From an uncultured Phycisphaerae bacterium (lineage in GTDB: Bacteria; Planctomycetota; Phycisphaerae; Sedimentisphaerales; Anaerohalosphaeraceae), in the NCBI GenBank assembly GCA_937949545.1, contig CALEDR010000017.1, positions 1 to 64,000 of the forward strand: 64,000 nt of DNA, in the 5' to 3' direction. Position 1 is the stretch's first letter; every line of letters begins with the position of its first letter. The position numbers and the translations under genes are program-made. This document shows, piece after piece, positions 28,069 through 35,918 of the stretch. The notes beneath the pieces are model-generated. The model ran no database searches. It saw only the letters and a list, made by a program, of their open reading frames with translations, and was not told where the DNA came from.

Positions 28069-28211
28069 TCTTTCCTCCGAAAACCAATCTGAAAAAACCT
28101 TTTTTGACTTTTCATCAACGCTTCCGAGTACCGACAATGTGTTTCTCCGTCCTGCTGGTTTTCACCTCCGTTTCCTGCGTTTCTTTGGCCCTAACCGCGA
28201 GGGCCCCGGCG

Positions 28212-28258
28212 GACAAAACAAAAAAAGCCGCTGCCTCCGCCACGGAAGCAACGGCTTT
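28212..28258 (-). terminator. Intrinsic terminator of the riboswitch expression platform
   Basis: On the minus strand a stem (AAAGCCG...CGGCTTT; 28258-28243 with 28239-28224, two mismatches) is followed by TTTTTTTGTTTT. It lies between the cobalamin aptamer and the PEP-CTERM gene and has an upstream segment (28318-28324) able to pair with its 3' arm. Confidence 0.75.
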
Positions 28259-28374
28259 GAAAGTCTGATTCCATCGAAGGCCGAACCGTCTCTCCGCCAG
28301 GAGAGACTCCTTGCTCGGCGGCTTCAACGTGCACAGCGTTCCATCCGCGGGAAACATCTTATGCGTTCCGAACT

Positions 28375-28562
28375 GCAGGCAGGTTTTCTGACTTGCATCG
28401 ATTCTCCGCAGGCCCCTTCCCATCCTTTCGGACAGTGGGCTGTTTGCCCGCAAAGCGCCGAACACCTGTTCGGCCGATGCTTACAGCGGCGCGACCGTCA
28501 CGGTTTTTCACCGTGTTCCCGTTTGATTATCCGAATGTCCTCCGGGGACATTCAGACCTGCA
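28375..28562 (-). promoter_or_regulatory. Cobalamin riboswitch
   Basis: Minus-strand RNA with cobalamin-riboswitch hallmarks in order: P1 GCAGGT (28561-28556), a GGGAACACGGTGAAAAACCG segment (28520-28501), CGCCGCTGTAAGC (about 28491-28479), GGGAAGG further on, and the B12 box GCAAGTCAGAAAACCTGCC (28396-28378) whose ACCTGC closes P1. It starts about 80 nt after mlaF and is followed by a terminator and the PEP-CTERM gene. Family role: ligand binding stops expression of downstream genes. Confidence 0.92.
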
Positions 28563-28640
28563 ATCCATCTTCCACTGGTAAAGAACAAGAGATGAGGATA
28601 CAGCCGTTTCTGAAAAAATCAAGAAAAAACGCCCGACAGG

Positions 28641-29477
28641 TCACTCAAAATCCTCCGGCATAAACTGGGTCGGAAATTTGGTTCCGCCCAGCCGCAGTGC
28701 CTCCAGTTCCGCCTCGCTCACCTTGCCTTGAATAAACTGCTGGACCACCTCATTCGGATGAGTCCGAATATGTTCGGCATCTCCATCCGCAACAATCCGA
28801 CCGTGATGGAGCATCACAATCCGGTCCGCTATCTTGTAGACACTTCTCATATCGTGCGTAACCACGACGCTGGTCACCTTCAGCTCCCGCTGAAGTTTTA
28901 AAATCAGCTCATTAATCACATCCGAGGTAATCGGGTCCAGGCCGGTCGTCGGCTCATCATAAAGGATAATTTCCGGGTTGAGCGCAATCGCCCGGGCCAG
29001 GGCAACCCGCTTGCGCTGGCCGCCGGACAAATTCGCCGGATAATAGTGCTGATAGCCGTCCATTCCCACCAGGGCCAGCTTCTGCTTGACCATTTCATCG
29101 ACGGCCTTCCAGTCGGTAATCTTATAATGCTGGCGCAGCGGGAAAATGATATTTTCATAAACCGTAATGCTGTCAAACAACGCCCCCATCTGAAAACAAA
29201 AACCGAATTTCCGTCGAATCGGAACCAGCTTCCGCTCACTGAGATGATCAATTCGTCTGCCGCGGTAATAGACTTCTCCGGAATCCGGCCGTTCCAGCAC
29301 AATCAGATGCTTCATAAAGACGGTCTTGCCGCAGCCGCTCGGACCAATGATGACTGTCGTCTTGCCTTCTTCAATGGCCATCGAGACGTTATCCAGAACC
29401 AGTTTCTGGCCGTACCGCTTCGTCAGGTTGTGGACGACAAGAATTCCGTCCTCCGGCTGCATCTTCTTTTGAGTCAA
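28641..29477 (-). CDS. mlaF: ABC transporter ATPase, MlaF-type
   Basis: 278-residue ATP-binding subunit of the lipid-trafficking Mla/MCE transporter. Walker A GPSGCGKT (residues ~44-51), Q-loop in FCFQMGALFDS (the MALF-like motif of this subfamily), signature LSGGQRKR and Walker B IILYDEP are present. It partners the MlaE permease directly upstream (16 bp). Such complexes move phospholipids between the inner and outer membrane, consistent with a Gram-negative envelope. The MCE-domain protein (MlaD) is not in the window. Confidence 0.9.
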   Translation of the reverse strand: MTQKKMQPEDGILVVHNLTKRYGQKLVLDNVSMAIEEGKTTVIIGPSGCGKTVFMKHLIVLERPDSGEVYYRGRRIDHLSERKLVPIRRKFGFCFQMGALFDSITVYENIIFPLRQHYKITDWKAVDEMVKQKLALVGMDGYQHYYPANLSGGQRKRVALARAIALNPEIILYDEPTTGLDPITSDVINELILKLQRELKVTSVVVTHDMRSVYKIADRIVMLHHGRIVADGDAEHIRTHPNEVVQQFIQGKVSEAELEALRLGGTKFPTQFMPEDFE

Positions 29478-29493
29478 GGCACCTCCGCCGAAA

Positions 29494-30303
29494 TCAAATC
29501 AGGGGCCGCAACGGCCAGAATGTTTTATACACCGCACTGAGAACCACGGCAAATACATAATTTAAAGCCAGGATTGAAATAAAACACCCGACAAACGCCT
29601 CCGTACAGGCTTCGCCGACCCCCCGGGCCCCCTCTCGGCAGGTAAATCCTTTATAACAGCTGATTAAGGCAATCGCCCCGCCGAAGAAAAATCCCTTGAG
29701 GGCTCCGGTTGACACGTCCCACAATTCCACCCCCATCGCACTGTAGTTCCAATACGCCCCCGGATTAATGCCCAGCTGTTTGACGCTCACAAAATACCCG
29801 CCCAGGATACCCAGCAAATCCGCATAGATAATCAGCAGCGGCGTCAGCAGAAGACACGCCAAAACCCGCGGAGCCACCAGATACCGGATGGGGCTGACCC
29901 CAAAACTCTGCACGGCTGCAATCTGCTCGGTTACATTCATCGTGCCCAGTTCCGCCGTCAGAGCCCCTCCGACCCGTCCGGCCAGCATTACCGCCGCCAG
30001 AACAGGCCCTAATTCTTTCACAACCGCTATGTTAATCAAAACGCCCAACCGCTCCTCCAGCCCCATCGAGGCCAACTGCCCATAAGCCTGAATGGCCAAA
30101 ATCATCCCGACAAAGGCACCGGTGGCCATCACGACCGGAACACTTTTTACCCCGATAATGTTCATCTGGTTCAGAACCAATGGATAAGAGCGCGGATGAA
30201 ACAAGGTATGGACCATTGCTCGAAATGACTCCGCCGAAAAACGGCCGAAACGGCCGAATTCTTCGATACAGGCAATCGTTCGTTCTCCGAGAATTTCTAT
30301 CAT
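29494..30303 (-). CDS. mlaE: ABC transporter permease, MlaE-type
   Basis: 269-residue integral membrane subunit of the MlaE family. Typical segments: GVKSVPVVMATGAFVGMILAIQAYGQL, ELGPVLAAVMLAGRVGGALTAELGTM and EQIAAVQSFGVSPIRYLVAPR, with about five or six transmembrane spans. Acts with MlaF. The ATG at 30303 has GGAGAATTAC upstream. It heads the minus-strand pair, with a long A/T-rich region before it. Confidence 0.93.
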   Translation of the reverse strand: MIEILGERTIACIEEFGRFGRFSAESFRAMVHTLFHPRSYPLVLNQMNIIGVKSVPVVMATGAFVGMILAIQAYGQLASMGLEERLGVLINIAVVKELGPVLAAVMLAGRVGGALTAELGTMNVTEQIAAVQSFGVSPIRYLVAPRVLACLLLTPLLIIYADLLGILGGYFVSVKQLGINPGAYWNYSAMGVELWDVSTGALKGFFFGGAIALISCYKGFTCREGARGVGEACTEAFVGCFISILALNYVFAVVLSAVYKTFWPLRPLI

Positions 30304-30626
30304 GTAATTCTCCTTTCGCCATAAAAACTTTCTTTCAAAACTATCGGTCTTTTCGCATCCTCTTTTGCAAAAAACAACTCCGCGAAAGACGCCAGTATTT
30401 TTTTCTCTATTTTAACATCGAGCAGATTCATTTTTTATAGGGCATAAATTTCGCAAATAACACATCCTATTATAAAAAAAAGACTTACAAAAATCCATCA
30501 AAACAGACAGGGGAAAAGATTTTACCCATTTTAACTAAAGATTTTTCGACAACGAATCCGATTAAATCCCCAGATTGGCCATTTTTTCTATTTTAACTGT
30601 TTCTGGAAATTGAAAGGAAGAGGTTT
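30304..30626. other. A/T-rich intergenic region
   Basis: Shared upstream region of mlaE (minus) and the B12-binding-like gene (plus). No gene is seen. It contains three copies of ATTTTAAC (30409-30416, 30528-30535, 30590-30597), two of them within CTATTTTAAC. Promoters probably lie here but no clear -35/-10 pair stands out. Confidence 0.5.
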
Positions 30627-31349
30627 ATGGTGGATGAATGCGTTCTCGAAAAATATCTTCGTTCCCTCCTTTCGGGAGACCGGATTTCCTGCCGTCTTGT
30701 GATTGAAGAAATTCTGAAAAACGGCGTGCCGGCTCATCAGGTTTACATCGATGTCATCTGGCCGATTATGGTTGAAATTGAAAAGTTGTATCGAGAAGGA
30801 CGAATTGACTCCGCTCAGGAAGCCTTCGCCTCTCGAATCAATCGGACTTTGGTGAATCAGCTCCAAAATAAACTTCCCAGAAAACCTGAAAAACACAAGA
30901 AAGTCGTCATTTGTACCGCCGATAACGAGCAAGCAGAGCTCGGCGGACAAATGCTCACAGATTTGTTTGAAAGCGACGGCTGGGAAACCCGTTTCTTAGG
31001 CGGAAGCGTTTGTATGGACGATATTCTGTCTTTTATCCATACATATTCTCCTGATATTCTTCTGCTTTATGGGATGAACGGCTCAGATGCTCCCCATGTT
31101 CGACGCCTGATTGACACCATTCGCGAAATCAACGCCTGGCCGAATATGCGCATTATGCTTTCGGGAGGCGTATTTGGTCGGGCCGAGGGCCTTTGGGAGG
31201 AAATCGGAGCGGATTTGTACGCACCCAGTCCGGAACAGGCCGTTCAGCTGGCGGATATGGACCGTTCCGCCGCTCCGATGCCCCAAAAAACGATAAAGCA
31301 AAAGGTCAAAGCCGCTGCCAAACCCGCTGTTTCTCCGGCAAAACGCTGA
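30627..31349 (+). CDS. Degenerate B12-binding-domain protein
   Basis: 240 residues with the two-part layout of methyltransferase/CarH-type cobalamin proteins: a four-helix cap (~5-85) and a Rossmann-like domain (~90-215; VVICTADNEQAELGGQML, ... IMLSGGVFG, GADLYAPSPEQAVQL). The usual axial-ligand motif D/E-x-H-x-x-G reads EQAELG (101-106), with Ala103 where His is expected, and the cap EH is EA (65-66). So it either binds cobalamin without that histidine or has lost binding. A Lys/Ala-rich tail (PQKTIKQKVKAAAKPA) follows. Start after GAAAGGAAGAGG. Role possibly regulatory, unproven. Confidence 0.75.
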   Translation: MVDECVLEKYLRSLLSGDRISCRLVIEEILKNGVPAHQVYIDVIWPIMVEIEKLYREGRIDSAQEAFASRINRTLVNQLQNKLPRKPEKHKKVVICTADNEQAELGGQMLTDLFESDGWETRFLGGSVCMDDILSFIHTYSPDILLLYGMNGSDAPHVRRLIDTIREINAWPNMRIMLSGGVFGRAEGLWEEIGADLYAPSPEQAVQLADMDRSAAPMPQKTIKQKVKAAAKPAVSPAKR

Positions 31350-31489
31350 TACGGCGGTTCCTTGACGACAACCAGAATTAAGCTTTCAACAGAAAAAACA
31401 TTGCTCTTGCGGAGAAACAGTGGTATAAAGTCGGGCTTGTTTTTCTCAAAAAAATGTTTGGAACAGGAATCAGTCAGTAGGAATTCCGT

Positions 31490-31948
31490 ATGATTCTAAC
31501 GCAAATCCTGCAACCGACTTGCATTAAGGCACCGCTGGAAAGTCGGGACAAAACAGGTGCTATTGAAGAATTGATAAACCTGCTTGCCCAGGCGGGTCAA
31601 ATAACCGACCCGGCCGGTGCCCTCGAAGCCGTGATGGAACGGGAACAGCAACGAAGCACCGGCATCGGCTCCGGGATTGCCATCCCTCACGGGAAAACCC
31701 CCTCCGCCAAAGAGTTGGTGATGGCTTTCGGCATCGCAAAGAATCCGATTGACTTTGACAGCATCGATAAAAAACCCGTCAAAATCATCGTTCTGCTGCT
31801 GTCCCCGCCCGACTGCACCGGGCCCCATATCCAGGCGCTGGCCCGCATCAGTCGGCTGATGCTGGACGAGACCTTCAAGGCCAAGCTTGAAAAGGCCTCC
31901 TCTCCGGAAGAGGTGTACGAACTGATCAGCAGCAAGGAAACCGAGTAG
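31490..31948 (+). CDS. PTS EIIA domain protein (fructose/Ntr type)
   Basis: 152-residue single-domain EIIA of the PtsN/fructose family. The phosphoacceptor is His67 in GIAIPHGK. It is a second EIIA in addition to the ptsN-like gene in the hpf-ptsI cluster. No EIIB or EIIC accompanies it, so a regulatory rather than sugar-transport role is likely. It faces the glucan phosphorylase gene (tail to tail). Confidence 0.88.
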   Translation: MILTQILQPTCIKAPLESRDKTGAIEELINLLAQAGQITDPAGALEAVMEREQQRSTGIGSGIAIPHGKTPSAKELVMAFGIAKNPIDFDSIDKKPVKIIVLLLSPPDCTGPHIQALARISRLMLDETFKAKLEKASSPEEVYELISSKETE

Positions 31949-31977
31949 CCCGTCCGGAGCGATCAGGAATCTTCCCG

Positions 31978-34590
31978 TTATCCTCGGGAGCTTTCCCAGA
32001 GCACCATGCCCGGCTCATACGGCTCCACCAGGTCCTGATGGCGCGGGATAATCCTCAGGCAGAATCCCTGTTTGCCGGAGTTGCGGCAGTCAATGCTTCC
32101 CTTGAAACGAGCGACTCTGTCCGGATTAAGCGACCCTTCCTCATACTGCATTTCTGCAATTTGGCCGTCCTCAATGACTCCGGCGGAGTTGACATGGCCG
32201 TAATAGACCTGCACGGAAATATCGGAAGGATTCAGCCGTCCCAATTTGACATCCGCCGTAATCATCAGTCTGGAGCCAACCTCCAATTCCGGCACGCGGC
32301 CGTTCCAGGCCACGTACTGATTGTCTCTGCCGGACTGAACGGATACATTCAGAATCGCCAAATCCTCCCAGGCCATACGGGTCCGCACCTTCCATTCCGA
32401 AAGGGCCCGAACCCTGGCTTCCCCATTCTCAGTCAGATCCACCCACTTGACGGCGGCCAGCCGGTAATACCGACGCGTATATTCCGCCACCATCCGGCTG
32501 GTATTAAACCGGGGGGCGCACCATTTGATTGTATTTTTCATCCGGCGAATCCACTGCCGAGGCAGGCGGTCTTTGGAACGCATATAAAACAGCGGAACCA
32601 CCTCCTGTTCGAGCAGATTGAAGATGGCCTGCGATTCCACCTGGTCCTGGTAGCTGAGGTCTTCATACTCCTCGCCGGCGCCGATAATCCATCCGCTTTC
32701 CGGCACATATCCTTCACACCACCAGCCGTCCAGCGTGCTCATATTCAGCACCCCGTTGATGGCCGCCTTCATTCCGCTGGTCCCGCTGGCCTCCATCGGA
32801 CGGCGCGGATTGTTCAGCCACACATCGACTCCCTGCACCAGGTACCGAGCGATATCCATATCATAATCTTCGAGGAAAATCAGCCGGCGCCGAATCTCCG
32901 GATTCTGCGAGGCGAAATGGACGATCTGTCGAATCAGTTCCTTGCCGGCTGTGTCACGCGGATGGGCCTTGCCGGCAAAAATAAACTGGACCGGCGTTTG
33001 CGCATTCGTCAGCAGCTTCATCAGACGCTGCGGCTCCCGCAGCAGCAGCGTACCTCGCTTATACGTAGCGAAGCGCCGCGCAAAGCCGATGGTCAGCGCC
33101 TCCGGGTCCAACACTTCATCCGCCCATTTCAGCTCCGAATGGAAGGTCCCGCGTCGCTCCAGCTGCCGTTTCAGCCTCGCTCGTGCAAAGGCAATCAGCC
33201 GTTCCTTGCACCGCTGATGGGTCCGCCAGAACTCTTCATCCGGAATCTGGTCAATGACCTGCCAGAGTGATTTATCCACAATTTCATCCGCCCAGCGGGC
33301 CCCCAGATAGCGCTCATACAGCTGATTCATCTCTGAGCTCAGCCAGGTTTTGGCATGGATACCGTTGGTAATCGAGCCGATCGGCACTTCATGAATCGGA
33401 AGCTCCGGCCACAAATTCCGCCAAATCTGCCGGGAGACCTGCCCGTGCAGCTCGCTGACGCCGTTGCGGAACGCACTGCACCGAAGCGCCAAAACCGGCA
33501 TCTTGAACGATTCCGAACCATCCTGCGGGCGAATTCGTCCCAGTCCGAGGAACCGTTCGCGATTGATGCCCAGCTTGCCGTAGTAATGGCCGAAATATTT
33601 ATCCATCAGCTCCACCGGAAACTCATCGCTTCCAGCCGCCACAGGCGTGTGAACCGTAAAAACGTTGCTCGCTTTGGCCGCCTCAAAAGCCTCTTCAAAC
33701 GACATATTCCGAAGGCTGCGGAGCTTCGAAATCCGTTCAATCGCCAGAAACGCCGCATGCCCCTCATTCATATGACAGACCGTCGGCTCCAGCCCCATCG
33801 CGTACAGCGCCTTCAACCCCCCGATACCCAACACAATTTCCTGACAAATTCGGGTTTCCAAATCTCCGCCGTACAGGGCCTGCGTGATCGCCCGGTCCGG
33901 CGGGGAATTGTCCGGCACATTCGTATCCAGCAGGAACAGCGGCGTGCGTCCCACCTGCGCCTTCCAAATCTGTGCCGACACCGTCCGGCCCGGAAATTGG
34001 ATGGTCACCAGCAAAGGATGTCCCCCTTCCTTCCGCACCAGTTCCAGAGGCATTGTATGAAAATCATTGTCAATGTAATGTTCCTGCTGCCATCCGTCCG
34101 TATTCAAATACTGACGGAAATAGCCCTTCTGATACAGCAGCCCCACTCCGACCAGGGGAATCCCCAAATCGGAGGCGCTTTTCAGGTGGTCTCCCGCCAA
34201 AATCCCCAGACCACCCGAATAAATCGGAATGCTTTCGTGAATTCCAAATTCCGCACAAAAATAAGCAATCAGCGGACGCGGCTGCTGACCGTAAATCTTG
34301 TCAAACCAGCTGGGAGCATTCAGCGTCTGCTCCAATTTGATTTTGGCCTGCTGAATCTGGTACAAAAAGCCCTCATTCCTAGCCAAATCCTCCAGGCGGG
34401 CCTGTGAAATCATCCCGAGCATCCGCACGGGGTTGTGCATGCACTGTTTCCACAAATCGTAATCTGCACGCCGGAATATATCCGTAATCTCATAATTCCA
34501 GGACCAGTACATATTCCCGGTAATCAGCTGCAGGTCTTTCAAAGGTTCCGGCAGAGACGGTTTGACGGTAAAGGTTCTGACATTCTGCAT
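31978..34590 (-). CDS. Alpha-glucan phosphorylase
   Basis: 870-residue glycosyltransferase family 35 enzyme of the shorter bacterial/archaeal type with a leading DUF3417-like segment (LPEPLKDLQLITGNMYWSWN). It releases glucose 1-phosphate from glycogen or maltodextrins. PLP lysine lies in GTSGMKAAINGVLN; the N-terminal AYFCAEFGIHESIPIYSGGLGILAGDH is typical. The ATG at 34590 has AGGGAAG upstream; an in-frame start at 34647 is less likely. An inverted repeat (34664-34690) lies upstream. Confidence 0.93.
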   Translation of the reverse strand: MQNVRTFTVKPSLPEPLKDLQLITGNMYWSWNYEITDIFRRADYDLWKQCMHNPVRMLGMISQARLEDLARNEGFLYQIQQAKIKLEQTLNAPSWFDKIYGQQPRPLIAYFCAEFGIHESIPIYSGGLGILAGDHLKSASDLGIPLVGVGLLYQKGYFRQYLNTDGWQQEHYIDNDFHTMPLELVRKEGGHPLLVTIQFPGRTVSAQIWKAQVGRTPLFLLDTNVPDNSPPDRAITQALYGGDLETRICQEIVLGIGGLKALYAMGLEPTVCHMNEGHAAFLAIERISKLRSLRNMSFEEAFEAAKASNVFTVHTPVAAGSDEFPVELMDKYFGHYYGKLGINRERFLGLGRIRPQDGSESFKMPVLALRCSAFRNGVSELHGQVSRQIWRNLWPELPIHEVPIGSITNGIHAKTWLSSEMNQLYERYLGARWADEIVDKSLWQVIDQIPDEEFWRTHQRCKERLIAFARARLKRQLERRGTFHSELKWADEVLDPEALTIGFARRFATYKRGTLLLREPQRLMKLLTNAQTPVQFIFAGKAHPRDTAGKELIRQIVHFASQNPEIRRRLIFLEDYDMDIARYLVQGVDVWLNNPRRPMEASGTSGMKAAINGVLNMSTLDGWWCEGYVPESGWIIGAGEEYEDLSYQDQVESQAIFNLLEQEVVPLFYMRSKDRLPRQWIRRMKNTIKWCAPRFNTSRMVAEYTRRYYRLAAVKWVDLTENGEARVRALSEWKVRTRMAWEDLAILNVSVQSGRDNQYVAWNGRVPELEVGSRLMITADVKLGRLNPSDISVQVYYGHVNSAGVIEDGQIAEMQYEEGSLNPDRVARFKGSIDCRNSGKQGFCLRIIPRHQDLVEPYEPGMVLWESSRG

Positions 34591-34663
34591 AAGTCTTCCC
34601 TGATTCAAATTTTTTAAAAGCACACACAAATGCCCCAAAAGGGACACGTGCCGCTTTCGTTAT

Positions 34664-34690
34664 CGGTTAAGGACGCTATATCCTTAATCG
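34664..34690. promoter_or_regulatory. Inverted repeat upstream of glucan phosphorylase
   Basis: CGGTTAAGGA-N7-TCCTTAATCG: two 10-bp arms with a single G-T mismatch, about 75 nt before the glucan phosphorylase start. It has the size and symmetry of a dimeric repressor operator. The regulator is unknown. Confidence 0.4.
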
Positions 34691-34784
34691 GAAAACAACC
34701 GCTGTTCTCTTCGGCTTTCTTGATTTCTACGATTGTCGGACGAATAAAGATAAGGGGAAAAACAAAATCACGAATTCAAGAGTC

Positions 34785-35714
34785 TTATTTTCTGTAACCT
34801 CCGGAATTGCCTGTGTTCGCGGAATTCATTTCCCCCAGAATCCCAAACGAGGTTAACTCTTGAATATCATAGACTTTAGGACGCATTCTCAGGGCTGCAA
34901 ACTGCGGACTGACAATCAAAAACACATTGTCTTCCGCAAGCAGGACCGCCCTTCGGCCGGAAGGACTTGCAGAAGAAAGAATCAGCTCCAGGGCCAGCCC
35001 CAAAGATATTTTGCCTCGGATTTCCAGACCAATCGGGCGGTCCGGTTCAATCAGCAAATTCCGGCTTAAATCAGGCCATAATACAATCAGAGGAAGCGGC
35101 GGCTCAACAGATGTTCGAATAATCTCGAGGGCTTCCCGAATCGACACATCCTCCCGAAGGGCCGATAAATCCGCCTCTTTCTTCAAAAGATTCTCGATTT
35201 GAATCTCTTGACGTCTCGGCCGGAGCTGGACTGTCTTGTTATTTCCTGTTAAGGAAACAGGCACTTCCGGCGTACTCTTTGTGAAATCGGAACCTTTTTG
35301 TTCAACTTGTTCCTGGGGGTTCTCCTGCGTCTGTGTTTGCGAAACCGCTGCCAGGGAAGTTATTAGTTCTGCCAGGTTAACAGGACCCGCAAAAACGTCG
35401 GCTGAAATGCGGAAATATCCCCGATCTTCGATATTTCTCAAAACAAGCTCTTTTCCGCTTCCGAGCAAAAGGTTTTCCAAAATGTCCCGGCCCTCCTGCC
35501 GGCTTCCCTCTTTTCCTAACCCCCGCACTTTAACACGCAGCGGAATGTTTTTGATGCGTTTCCATTCATCGACCCGGCAGGTAAACTCGTCCGAGGAATG
35601 AACCTGCAAAACGGAAAGAACATAAACGCGCGGACGGCTTATCTCTGCTCCGAAGACAGAGTCTGCCCGCCAAAAAACAAATAAGCAAACCGTTAAAAAA
35701 ATCGCCCGCTTCAT
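34785..35714 (-). CDS. Exported protein with STN/secretin-like domain
   Basis: 309 residues with a signal peptide (RAIFLTVCLFVFWRADSVFG). The N-terminal part (~25-120; FTCRVDEWKRIKNIPLRVKVRGLG) has a look of a nuclease/SNase-like beta fold, without a convincing catalytic set. A variable Gln/Glu linker follows. Residues ~185-275 (SIREALEIIRTSVEPPLPLIVLW ... SLGLALELILSS) resemble an STN/secretin N-like domain. Possibly part of a secretion or TonB-linked envelope assembly; no partner genes adjoin. ATG at 35714 with GAGG upstream. Confidence 0.6.
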   Translation of the reverse strand: MKRAIFLTVCLFVFWRADSVFGAEISRPRVYVLSVLQVHSSDEFTCRVDEWKRIKNIPLRVKVRGLGKEGSRQEGRDILENLLLGSGKELVLRNIEDRGYFRISADVFAGPVNLAELITSLAAVSQTQTQENPQEQVEQKGSDFTKSTPEVPVSLTGNNKTVQLRPRRQEIQIENLLKKEADLSALREDVSIREALEIIRTSVEPPLPLIVLWPDLSRNLLIEPDRPIGLEIRGKISLGLALELILSSASPSGRRAVLLAEDNVFLIVSPQFAALRMRPKVYDIQELTSFGILGEMNSANTGNSGGYRK

Positions 35715-35918
35715 AAACAAACCTCATTTTACAAAAGAGGTCTCTTGCGTCAATCGGATTGCCGAAATTACAGACTTATCTGGATACACAATACCCTTTA
35801 CAGCCGACCCGTGTTCTTTTCCTTATTTAAGACTTGTCGAAGGAGCATTTTCCCTGTACAATCTCGTTTTTTACACGAAAGAGGAAAAATAAAGTTTTCA
35901 GTTTGGAGGTTGACAAGC

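Noticed and set aside
28115-28465. Minus-strand open frame overlapping the cobalamin riboswitch
   Set aside because: Runs through the aptamer and terminator, lacks a ribosome-binding site and known domains.
32038-33270. Plus-strand open frame of about 410 codons opposite glucan phosphorylase
   Set aside because: Antisense shadow; the glucan phosphorylase motifs on the other strand are unambiguous.
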